Source of the DNA: Lachnospiraceae bacterium UBA3386
GTDB lineage: Bacteria > Bacillota > Clostridia > Lachnospirales > Lachnospiraceae
Reading direction: 5' to 3'
Length of the DNA stretch: 12,025 bases
Assembly: GCA_002358875.1 (NCBI GenBank)
Contig: DEPS01000182.1
Location: forward strand, 1 to 12,025
Shown: piece by piece, positions 5,755 to 12,025 of the stretch
How the letters are laid out: the number at the start of each line of letters is the position of its first letter
Position numbering within the stretch: the stretch's first letter is position 1
Position numbers and translations under genes: made by a program
The notes under the pieces: model-generated
The model's database searches: none
What the model was told of the DNA's origin: nothing
What the model saw: only the letters and a program-made list of their open reading frames with translations

Positions 5755-6939
5755 TCATCCTCCACAGGGGTCCTCCCCGTCCATGGCAAGAAATCCGCTG
5801 CGGATGACAGCGGTCTTTTCTTCTTCCGATATCGAGGGATCGGCCATGACCAGGCGTACAAATTCCCCCCGCAGGGACTCGTCATAAAGGTATTCCTCCG
5901 GATCGATACAAAGGACAGTCGCGTCCTTTAAACGGGCAAAAAACAGGCGGCCGAGGAGGCTTTCCAGGATATAGCCTGTGTCCTTCTCGCACTCGACGTC
6001 GATCTCCCCTTTAAGGACGATCTCCGCCATGTCCTGCCTTCCGCAGCCTGCCCGCCTGAGGGCATCGTCCACCAGCTCCTTCATCCCGGCGGTCGTCCTG
6101 CATCCCGAGACGTCCACCGTCAGGGAATGGACCGTGCGGCGGGCAAAGGGAATAAAGCTGCGCTTCATGGCATGCGTCTTTTCATCAATCTCAAGGAGCA
6201 CAAAACCATGGCGGCCCGGCTCGTCAAACCCGCGCCCTTCCAGACAGCCCGGATAGCAGTAGATCCCTCTTTCGTCGAGGCGGCCTTCCCTGCCTGCATG
6301 GATATGCCCCAGAGCCAGGTAGTCGATCCCCCGGCCCCTGAGGGCTCGCAGGTCGATAATGCCCGCACCGGGCCCTGCCTGCGCCTCTGAAGCAGCGCCC
6401 GGGAAGGACCTTCTTTCAGAATCCTCCCGAAAGCCGCTTCCCTCTCCTGTTATCTGTCCGTGCATCATGACGATGTTAAAGGCCCTCGGATCCAGACGGA
6501 GCGATGAATGGGCTGACGCGCCGTTTTCTCCTGTCAGCTCAATGCCCGAAACAGCTATCCCGCCGTCCCGGCCCTCGCTCCAGGTCTTCCAGCGGTTCCC
6601 GAAGAGAAACAGATTGGAAGGTCCGTCGGGAAAACCGGCCGTGTCGTGATTTCCCTTAAGGTAATAAAAGCGGATGGCCGGGTGAGAGCGTATCACGGAC
6701 AGGACTGTATTTTTGGCAAGCGCCGAGACCGTCTCCCTGTCAAACAGATCCCCCGCGATCAGCACTGCCTCCACGTTTTCGTCAGAGGCATAGGCGGCAA
6801 GCCGTTCAAAGTTGTGTAAAAGCTCGTCCCGGCGTTTTTTCGCGCGCTCGCGGTCAAGGTTTGTATGAAGTTTTGAATCCAGGTGCAGGTCCGCACAATG
6901 AATGATCTTCGTTGCTGTTTTCTCCTGTTTTCCGATCAA
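5755..6939 (-). CDS. yhaO: YhaO/SbcD-like metallophosphoesterase nuclease
   Basis: A 394-residue calcineurin-like phosphoesterase of the Mre11/SbcD/YhaO group, a cytoplasmic two-metal nuclease that works with the ATPase encoded next. The motifs occur in order: DLHLD (17-21), GDLFDR (about 63-68), KGNHD (about 94-98), MHGQ (about 157-160) and GHIH (about 209-212). A cap domain of about 150 residues follows, as is usual for the group. The only conventional start between the upstream in-frame TGA (near 6976) and the first motif is TTG 6939, with a weak ribosome site at best (GAGACC about 8 nt before). The yhaN-like gene begins 116 bp downstream; that gap holds only its ribosome site and no promoter that I can see, so the two are probably one operon. 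The order nuclease then ATPase matches yhaO-yhaN of Bacillus. Confidence 0.9.
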   Translation of the reverse strand: MIGKQEKTATKIIHCADLHLDSKLHTNLDRERAKKRRDELLHNFERLAAYASDENVEAVLIAGDLFDRETVSALAKNTVLSVIRSHPAIRFYYLKGNHDTAGFPDGPSNLFLFGNRWKTWSEGRDGGIAVSGIELTGENGASAHSSLRLDPRAFNIVMMHGQITGEGSGFREDSERRSFPGAASEAQAGPGAGIIDLRALRGRGIDYLALGHIHAGREGRLDERGIYCYPGCLEGRGFDEPGRHGFVLLEIDEKTHAMKRSFIPFARRTVHSLTVDVSGCRTTAGMKELVDDALRRAGCGRQDMAEIVLKGEIDVECEKDTGYILESLLGRLFFARLKDATVLCIDPEEYLYDESLRGEFVRLVMADPSISEEEKTAVIRSGFLAMDGEDPCGG

Positions 6940-7006
6940 GACTTTCGGTCTCTGCTTTTCGGCAAATGCTTTTCGATCAGTGTTTTCTATTAATATTTCC
7001 GATCAA
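6929..7006. repeat. three TTTCCGATCAA-type copies at the yhaO promoter
   Basis: TTTCCGATCAA occurs exactly at 6929-6939 and 6996-7006, and as TTTTCGATCAG at 6970-6980. The copies fall over the TTG start codon, near the predicted transcription start, and in the -35/-10 spacer. All three have the same orientation. This is the layout of a repressor operator set. It does not match the Gram-positive LexA box (CGAAC-N4-GTTCG). Confidence 0.6.
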
Positions 7007-7019
7007 TGGCTGCTGTCAA
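6990..7019 (-). promoter_or_regulatory. promoter of the yhaO-yhaN operon
   Basis: On the minus strand a perfect TTGACA (7019-7014), an 18-bp spacer and TATTAA (6995-6990, 4/6) form a sigma-A promoter. Transcription would start near 6983, about 44 nt before TTG 6939. A copy of the TTTCCGATCAA repeat fills most of the spacer, which suggests an operator. Confidence 0.6.
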
Positions 7020-7022
7020 TAA

Positions 7023-7071
7023 TTCTGCCTGTACGGGTGGAGCGCTCGCATTCACAACTGCACAGGCAGAA
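7023..7071. repeat. 10-bp inverted repeat after fumC
   Basis: TTCTGCCTGT (7023-7032) and ACAGGCAGAA (7062-7071) are perfect complements with a 29-nt loop that contains the palindrome AGCGCT. It lies 52 bp past the fumC stop and 3 bp before the -35 of the yhaO promoter. No T-run follows, so it is a weak candidate for the fumC transcript end or for a protein-binding dyad. Confidence 0.5.
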
Positions 7072-7123
7072 ATTTTTCAGTACCAGACAAAAATATCAAA
7101 TAAATTTTCCCGAAAAAATCAGA

Positions 7124-8506
7124 TCAGCACATTTTCTCCGGGCGCACCTTCTCATCATACTCCTCAGGCGTCATGAATCCGAGGGCCAGGACCGCCTCCC
7201 TGAGGGTGATGTCTTCCTCAAAGGCCTTGTGGGCGCATTTTGCGGCGTTCTCGTAGCCGATCTCGGGAGACAGGCAGGTAACGAGCATGAGAGAGCTGTT
7301 GACGTTTTCCGCCATTTTTTCCTTCTTTGCGCGGATTCCGCTGACACAGTTCTTTTCAAAGGATGCCATGCCGTCGCCAAGCAGGCGGATGGACTGGATC
7401 AGGTTGTAGGCAAGGACGGGCATGAAGACGTTGAGCTCGAAATTGCCCTGGGACGCCCCGATGCCGATCGCGGCGTCGTTGCCCATGACCTGCACGGCGA
7501 TCATGGTGATCGCCTCGCACTGAGTGGGATTCACCTTTCCGGGCATGATGGAGCTTCCGGGCTCGTTCTCGGGGATCGTGATCTCGCCAAGGCCGCAGCG
7601 GGGGCCGTTGGCCAGCCAGCGGATATCGTTGGCGATCTTCATCAGGTTCGCGGCAAGGCCCTTTAAGGCGCCGGAGGCATAGACGTAGGCGTCTTTGGCT
7701 GTCAGCGCGTGGAACTTGTTGGGATCCGGAACAAAGGTCCGGGATATGCCGTATTCCTGCCCCACGACACGGCTGATATGCCTGCAGACAAGAGCGTCAA
7801 AGCCGGAGGGAGCATTGAGCCCCGTGCCGACCGCGGTCCCCCCGATGGCAAGGCGGGAAAGATGGGTCAGGGACTCCAGGATCATGGCCTTAGAGGTCTC
7901 CAGCATAGCCCTCCAGCCGGAAATTTCCTGTGAGAAGCGGATGGGAACGGCATCCTGCAGATGGGTCCTTCCGATCTTGATGACATCCCGGTTCTCTTCC
8001 TCGAGCCTCCGGAAGGTTTCTATGAGCTTTTCGCAGGAGGGCAGGACATATTCATAGACCGCCATCACAGCCGCCACGTTCATGGCGGTCGGGAAGGTGT
8101 CATTTGAGGACTGCGACATATTGACATGGTCGTTGGGATGGATCTTCACCTGCGGGAAGTTTTTCATGGCGACATGGGCGACGACCTCGTTGACATTCAT
8201 GTTGGACTGGGTGCCAGATCCGGTCTGCCAGACCTTAAGCGGGAACTCGTCCGGATATTTTCCGTTCAGGATGTCCCTGCAGGCACCCGTGATCGCCTCT
8301 TCCCTGTCGGCATCCAGCTTTCCCAGCTCCCGGTTAGCCATGGCGCAGGACATCTTCAGGATCGCGAACGCCCGGATTACTTCGCGCGGGATGACCTCCG
8401 TCCCGATGCGGAAATTCTCCAGGGAACGCTGCGTCTGAGCTCCCCAGAAATGATCAGCGGGAACTTTGACTTCCCCCATTGTGTCATGTTCAATACGGTA
8501 TTCCAT
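7124..8506 (-). CDS. fumC: class II fumarate hydratase
   Basis: A 460-residue cytoplasmic enzyme that interconverts fumarate and L-malate; the length is normal for FumC (about 460-467). Family signatures are clear: SGTQSNMNVNEV (about 97-108), QSSNDTFPT (about 129-137), GRTHLQDAVP (about 178-187) and the mobile loop GSSIMPGKVNPTQ (about 315-327), which carries the catalytic serine. Class II enzymes are iron-free homotetramers. Aspartase and argininosuccinate lyase share the superfamily, but the whole sequence reads as fumarase. ATG 8506 is preceded by GGAGGAG with 7-nt spacing; the in-frame extension to 8569 has no support. It is separated by 127 bp from the EAL gene and is probably its own transcript. 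No other TCA-cycle gene is in view. Confidence 0.96.
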   Translation of the reverse strand: MEYRIEHDTMGEVKVPADHFWGAQTQRSLENFRIGTEVIPREVIRAFAILKMSCAMANRELGKLDADREEAITGACRDILNGKYPDEFPLKVWQTGSGTQSNMNVNEVVAHVAMKNFPQVKIHPNDHVNMSQSSNDTFPTAMNVAAVMAVYEYVLPSCEKLIETFRRLEEENRDVIKIGRTHLQDAVPIRFSQEISGWRAMLETSKAMILESLTHLSRLAIGGTAVGTGLNAPSGFDALVCRHISRVVGQEYGISRTFVPDPNKFHALTAKDAYVYASGALKGLAANLMKIANDIRWLANGPRCGLGEITIPENEPGSSIMPGKVNPTQCEAITMIAVQVMGNDAAIGIGASQGNFELNVFMPVLAYNLIQSIRLLGDGMASFEKNCVSGIRAKKEKMAENVNSSLMLVTCLSPEIGYENAAKCAHKAFEEDITLREAVLALGFMTPEEYDEKVRPEKMC

Positions 8507-8513
8507 TTTCTTT

Positions 8514-8520
8514 CTCCTCC
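8514..8520 (-). promoter_or_regulatory. ribosome binding site of fumC
   Basis: GGAGGAG on the minus strand, 7 nt before ATG 8506. It sets the start at MEYRIEHDTMGE and rejects the 21-residue upstream extension. Confidence 0.85.
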
Positions 8521-8599
8521 TATGAAATAAGACGGCCCGGGACCCGGAGGCCCGGACCGCTCTGTTCACCAGCCCTGACAGATATGTCTACACTATTGT

Positions 8600-8627
8600 C
8601 AGCAGATGAAAAGCGCAGGATCTGCTG
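8600..8627 (-). terminator. possible hairpin at the end of the EAL gene
   Basis: CAGCAGAT (8600-8607) and ATCTGCTG (8620-8627) pair perfectly around a 12-nt loop, 7 bp past the stop of the EAL gene. A second, overlapping pairing, CTGACA (8575-8580) with TGTCAG (8597-8602), is mutually exclusive with it. There is no T-run on the minus strand, so termination here is uncertain. The rest of the gap up to fumC is GC-rich (8531-8560), and I see no convincing fumC promoter. Confidence 0.4.
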
Positions 8628-8633
8628 TCCCCT

Positions 8634-11600
8634 TTACTGGTCCTGATTTTCCATCAGTTCCTTCATTCTGGGATCAGAGTCGCTGATGCCCACAATAATG
8701 TGGCTTTCGTCAGACACGATCCTCGATATCTTCATTGTGACATAGGACGGCTCGTCGCCGCAGCCCAGACGATAGGAGAGCCGGAAAACGCCCTCTTCAT
8801 CCAGCACACGCAGGATGTTTTCCTTGGTGAAGGATGAGAGGAAGAGTTCCTCGTCTTCACCGAAGATGCACTGCCGCGTTTCGTCCCTGCATTCATCGAA
8901 GAAGTTCTCTCCGTGCCTCTCTACAGCCGGCTCAAGCCCGCTCGTGTGAGAAGCATACTCGATGAAATGTTCTGTAATCAGGTCCACATAATAAATATTA
9001 TAGTAATACGACGCAAGGGTCCTGGCGATTGCCGCGTAGGTCGTGCCTTCCTTCATCTCCGAGATTGAGAGGACAGCAACAGCAACGGCAGTCCTGCCGT
9101 TGACCGGATTTACGCCGATCTTTCCCATAAAGGAGTGGATGATCGATCCGTCCGGAGTCTGTTCGTCAAAGAAAATCCTGCCTTCGCTGGAGCAGCACTG
9201 CTTCACCATCTCCATGAAATCGGATCCGGGACCGTATTCTCCCTGTACCAGAACTGTTTCAGGATCCTGTAAGTCGACATCCAGAAAGCGCCGGACAAAT
9301 TCCCGGTAGGATTCGTTGCTGCGCAGGTAGCGCATCTTGCTGCCCCAGACCTCCATGACGCACATGGGGATCGCGTCAAAGATATTCCGGAAGGTGTTTT
9401 CTCCTTCGTCCGCGATGACCGCCGCGTCGAAGAGATTGGCCCGGCAGACCGCCTCATAATAAGAGGATTCCTTAGGGTTCTCATATACTATCTGGATACC
9501 CTTTTCGTACCTCTCTATGATCTCTTCAAGAGGGATTGGCTTACAGAAATAATATCCCTGGAGCTTGGAGCAGCCAATCTCCTGCAGAAAACGCATCTGA
9601 TCCAGGGTCTCCACGCCCTCGCAGACAGTATCCACGCCCAGCTCCGTCGCCATCTTCATCATTTCGGTCAGGATGATCTTACCCTCATCACCCTCATTGA
9701 GCCTCTTCAGGAAGCTCATATCTAATTTGATCAGATCAAACTTGATCGTATGCAGGACATCCAGCGAAGAATAGCCGCTGCCGAAATCATCCATCCAGAC
9801 GGGGAAGCCCAGTTCCTGGAAGCGGATGACCTGCTGCCGCATGAACTCGGAATCTCTTCCGAGTATACTCTCCGTGATCTCAATGGTGATCCGGTCCCTG
9901 GGGATCCCCGCTTCGTCCACACGCCTGCGGATCTCCTCCACCATGTCACAGGCGTCAAAATCGGACCTGGAGAGATTGATGGAATGGGGGACGATGGTCA
10001 GGCCTGACTCCGCCTGCAGCCTGATCTTTTCCAGAGTGCGGTCCAGAACATAGAGATCCACCTGATAGATCAGCCGGGCATTTTCCAGGATCGGGATGAA
10101 ATCGCCGGGGCTGAGCATACCCCTTACGGGATCGACCCATCTGGCCAGCGCCTCTTCGTCGCAGACCCTGCCGTTGACCGCCCGAACGATCGGCTGGTAA
10201 TGAACCTTGATCCAGCGTTCTCCCAGAGCCTGATCCAGGTGACTGATGATATAGCGGACATTTTCCGCGTTTTTGAGCATTTTGGCATCAAAATAATTAA
10301 AGCCCGATACAAAGGAGCCCCTGTACAGGTCGCAGGCATACTTGGCATGGTCACAGGCCGTGCTTGCATCCACAATGTCGAGGCTGTCCTGATAAATACC
10401 GATCCTGACAGGGAGAGATTTTCCCCCGTTGGCCCCGCGGCACTCCCGGATGACCTCCCGAAGGCCTTCCTCCAGGCCCTCCTCATGGGTCACGGCCGCA
10501 AAATGATCCTGGCCGAAACGGCTCGAACATTTCTCCCCGTAGCGGCGCGACAGGATCCCGGCGATATCGCAGAGCAGGCGGTTTCCCTCTCCGAAACTGT
10601 ACTGGCGGTTGTAATGCTTCAGCCCCACCAGATTAAAATATAACATGACCGGATGCTTCCCGGCCTCCAGAAGGTGCAGGCGCTCCTGTTCCGCAAGTTC
10701 AAAGAAATGCTCCATATTCGGCAGTCCCGTCAGAGCATCCGTGCAGATCCGACGGTTAAGGTCCTCGACATAGAGCTTGATCTGATCTCTCATCTGCCTA
10801 AAGGCGCTGGTCAGGACTCCGACCTCGTCCAGGCTCTCATACCTGAGCTCCACGTCGTAATCAGCCGCGGCAAGTCTCTTCGAGGCCGCAGTAAGCCTCT
10901 GCAGGGGGCGGGTAATGACACCCATGACAATACGAACCAGAATGGCGAAAAAGACGATGGCTGCCGCCGTGACAAAAAGAACAATGCGCACAAGACGCAT
11001 CCATGAAGCATTGATCTCGCTCTCCGGCGCGGTAATGACCAGCTTCATGCCGTTGGAAAGCGTGGTAAAGGACATCTGCCGCTTTTCCCCGTCCACCGTA
11101 TAGAGGAGCTGCTCGCTGCCGCTTTTTTCTTTTTTGAACTCATCCCCCTTAAGCGTCAGCCCGGACTGTTCTATCGTACTGCCGGCCTCCAGCGTCGGAT
11201 GGTACACGACACGGCCTTCATCGTCGAGCAGGCAGGCAAAGCCTGTGTCATACACCCGGATGCTGCTGACAAGGGATGTCAGTGTCTCGAAGGGAATATC
11301 CATACCCAGCACACCGATCAGGGTCCCTGCCTTGTAGATCGGCACCAGATAAGAGCAGATCACCATTTCATTCGTGAAAAATCCCGCGTAGGGGCCTACC
11401 CAGGAGGGGCGCCCGCGGCGGATCGGGGTATAATACCAGGTCGTGTGCGAAATATCCTCCGGGTCCAGTTCTCTGGCGTCCAGGGGCTCACGCTGTGAAA
11501 AGCCCGTCTTCCCGACCTTTGAATAGAAAAACCCGTGCACCGACTCACTGAGCGAAGGGCTGAAGCAGTAATAGTAGGAAATAACTCCGGACGTATGACT

Positions 11601-11969
11601 GGCGACGCTCGAAAAAGCCTCCTGGACACTGTCACTGTAACCCTTCAGATAAGCATCCAGCCTGTCTGTCTGCTCCTTCGTCCGCCCTTTCGTGCCGTTC
11701 CCCGCCCCGGCGGCGCCGCACTCCACGAGCATGACGCTGTCCAGCCTGTCGCTGGCTATATTTGCCGCCATCTCCGTTGACTGCTCGATGCTGTCGAAAT
11801 ACATTTCCAGGGATTTATTGGTGTCGTCTCCGATCAGATTCATCTTTTCCACTGAACTCTGGTCGTTTTCGATACGAACGGTGGAAAAACAGGCAGCAAA
11901 AACAGACAGTATGGTGGTAAGTATGGCAGCTATCGTAATAGCCGTAATTTTGACGCGTATTGAATGCAT
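8634..11969 (-). CDS. membrane c-di-GMP phosphodiesterase (Cache-HAMP-GGDEF*-EAL-PAS-like)
   Basis: A 1111-residue signalling protein. Order: membrane helix (about 6-28), extracellular Cache-like sensor (about 30-318), membrane helix (about 322-345), HAMP (about 347-400), GGDEF (about 408-565), EAL (about 585-835), then two PAS-like modules (about 870-985 and 989-1111). The GGDEF domain looks dead: the signature is RFGQDHF (about 484-490), and the metal site reads FNLVGLK where active enzymes have a D-x-D type motif. The EAL domain keeps its residues: DEEALARW, SINLS, EITES, DDFGSGYSSL, IKLD, CEGVET and QGYYF. It should therefore hydrolyse c-di-GMP to pGpG in response to an outside ligand. 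The start is taken at ATG 11969, 7 nt after GGGGG; a GTG at 11972 is adjacent. The family assignment is firm; the ligand is unknown. Confidence 0.93.
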   Translation of the reverse strand: MHSIRVKITAITIAAILTTILSVFAACFSTVRIENDQSSVEKMNLIGDDTNKSLEMYFDSIEQSTEMAANIASDRLDSVMLVECGAAGAGNGTKGRTKEQTDRLDAYLKGYSDSVQEAFSSVASHTSGVISYYYCFSPSLSESVHGFFYSKVGKTGFSQREPLDARELDPEDISHTTWYYTPIRRGRPSWVGPYAGFFTNEMVICSYLVPIYKAGTLIGVLGMDIPFETLTSLVSSIRVYDTGFACLLDDEGRVVYHPTLEAGSTIEQSGLTLKGDEFKKEKSGSEQLLYTVDGEKRQMSFTTLSNGMKLVITAPESEINASWMRLVRIVLFVTAAAIVFFAILVRIVMGVITRPLQRLTAASKRLAAADYDVELRYESLDEVGVLTSAFRQMRDQIKLYVEDLNRRICTDALTGLPNMEHFFELAEQERLHLLEAGKHPVMLYFNLVGLKHYNRQYSFGEGNRLLCDIAGILSRRYGEKCSSRFGQDHFAAVTHEEGLEEGLREVIRECRGANGGKSLPVRIGIYQDSLDIVDASTACDHAKYACDLYRGSFVSGFNYFDAKMLKNAENVRYIISHLDQALGERWIKVHYQPIVRAVNGRVCDEEALARWVDPVRGMLSPGDFIPILENARLIYQVDLYVLDRTLEKIRLQAESGLTIVPHSINLSRSDFDACDMVEEIRRRVDEAGIPRDRITIEITESILGRDSEFMRQQVIRFQELGFPVWMDDFGSGYSSLDVLHTIKFDLIKLDMSFLKRLNEGDEGKIILTEMMKMATELGVDTVCEGVETLDQMRFLQEIGCSKLQGYYFCKPIPLEEIIERYEKGIQIVYENPKESSYYEAVCRANLFDAAVIADEGENTFRNIFDAIPMCVMEVWGSKMRYLRSNESYREFVRRFLDVDLQDPETVLVQGEYGPGSDFMEMVKQCCSSEGRIFFDEQTPDGSIIHSFMGKIGVNPVNGRTAVAVAVLSISEMKEGTTYAAIARTLASYYYNIYYVDLITEHFIEYASHTSGLEPAVERHGENFFDECRDETRQCIFGEDEELFLSSFTKENILRVLDEEGVFRLSYRLGCGDEPSYVTMKISRIVSDESHIIVGISDSDPRMKELMENQDQ

Positions 11970-11992
11970 CACTATACCCCCGAATAATCCGG

Positions 11993-12022
11993 AATATACC
12001 CGGACTTAGGATTCTCGCGTAA
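11993..12022 (-). promoter_or_regulatory. tentative promoter of the EAL gene
   Basis: On the minus strand TATATT (about 11998-11993) is 5/6 to the -10 consensus, with TTTACG about 19 bp upstream as a poor -35. A CCGG-N7-CCGG dyad overlaps the -10. The window ends here, so upstream context is missing. Confidence 0.25.
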
Positions 12023-12025
12023 ATA

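Noticed and set aside
3503..6939. Anti-phage defence system built on the nuclease-ATPase pair
   Set aside because: YhaO/YhaN-type pairs are common housekeeping repair genes in Bacillota, and no neighbouring defence or mobility genes are present.
6929..7006. LexA/SOS box at the repair operon
   Set aside because: The repeated TTTCCGATCAA does not fit the Gram-positive LexA consensus, a CGAAC/GTTCG dyad.
8507..8569. 21-residue N-terminal extension of fumarase
   Set aside because: It runs through the strong GGAGGAG ribosome site and a GC-rich gap, and FumC homologues begin near MEYRIE.

Overview
The window looks like chromosomal DNA of a Bacillota member, most likely family Lachnospiraceae. The grounds are moderately high GC, strong GGAGG ribosome sites, a YhaO/YhaN-type SbcCD-like pair whose P-loop has the clostridial NGWGKST form, an HTH gene coupled to a small membrane-anchored Ser/Thr kinase, and an EAL protein with PAS-like modules familiar from that family. 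The assignment rests on protein style, not on a marker gene. I see no tRNA, rRNA, CRISPR array, insertion sequence or prophage gene.

Left part (1-3505), envelope and signalling. A plus-strand gene cut by the window start encodes a secreted or surface protein with an FxLYD-like C-terminal domain. It ends inside a degenerate 16-bp tandem repeat (703-827), followed by a perfect 11-bp dyad (847-883) that contains the stop codon of the convergent kinase gene. The minus-strand pair 2491-2039 (HTH protein) and 2055-874 (Ser/Thr kinase with C-terminal membrane helices) overlap by 17 bp and share a promoter near 2610-2639. Divergent from them, at 2821-3399, is a lipoprotein with a long acidic linker and an SH3-like domain. 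It is closed by a strong bidirectional terminator at 3470-3504.

Middle part (3503-7019), DNA repair. A YhaO-like nuclease (6939-5755, TTG start) and a YhaN-like ATPase (5638-3503) form a minus-strand operon. Upstream is a good promoter with three copies of TTTCCGATCAA-like sequence, placed in the promoter spacer, at the predicted transcription start and over the start codon. The ATPase is short for its family, has two predicted membrane helices in mid-protein, lacks a visible zinc hook, and carries two in-frame tandem repeats (45 bp x 4 and 15 bp x 6).

Right part (7124-11969), metabolism and c-di-GMP. fumC (class II fumarase) and a 1111-residue membrane protein (Cache-like sensor, HAMP, degenerate GGDEF, intact EAL, then C-terminal PAS-like modules) are both on the minus strand. 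The latter is predicted to be a c-di-GMP phosphodiesterase.

Most genes are recognisable. The least explained parts are the HTH-kinase module with its flanking envelope proteins, the repeats inside the YhaN-like ATPase, and the triple repeat at the yhaO promoter.
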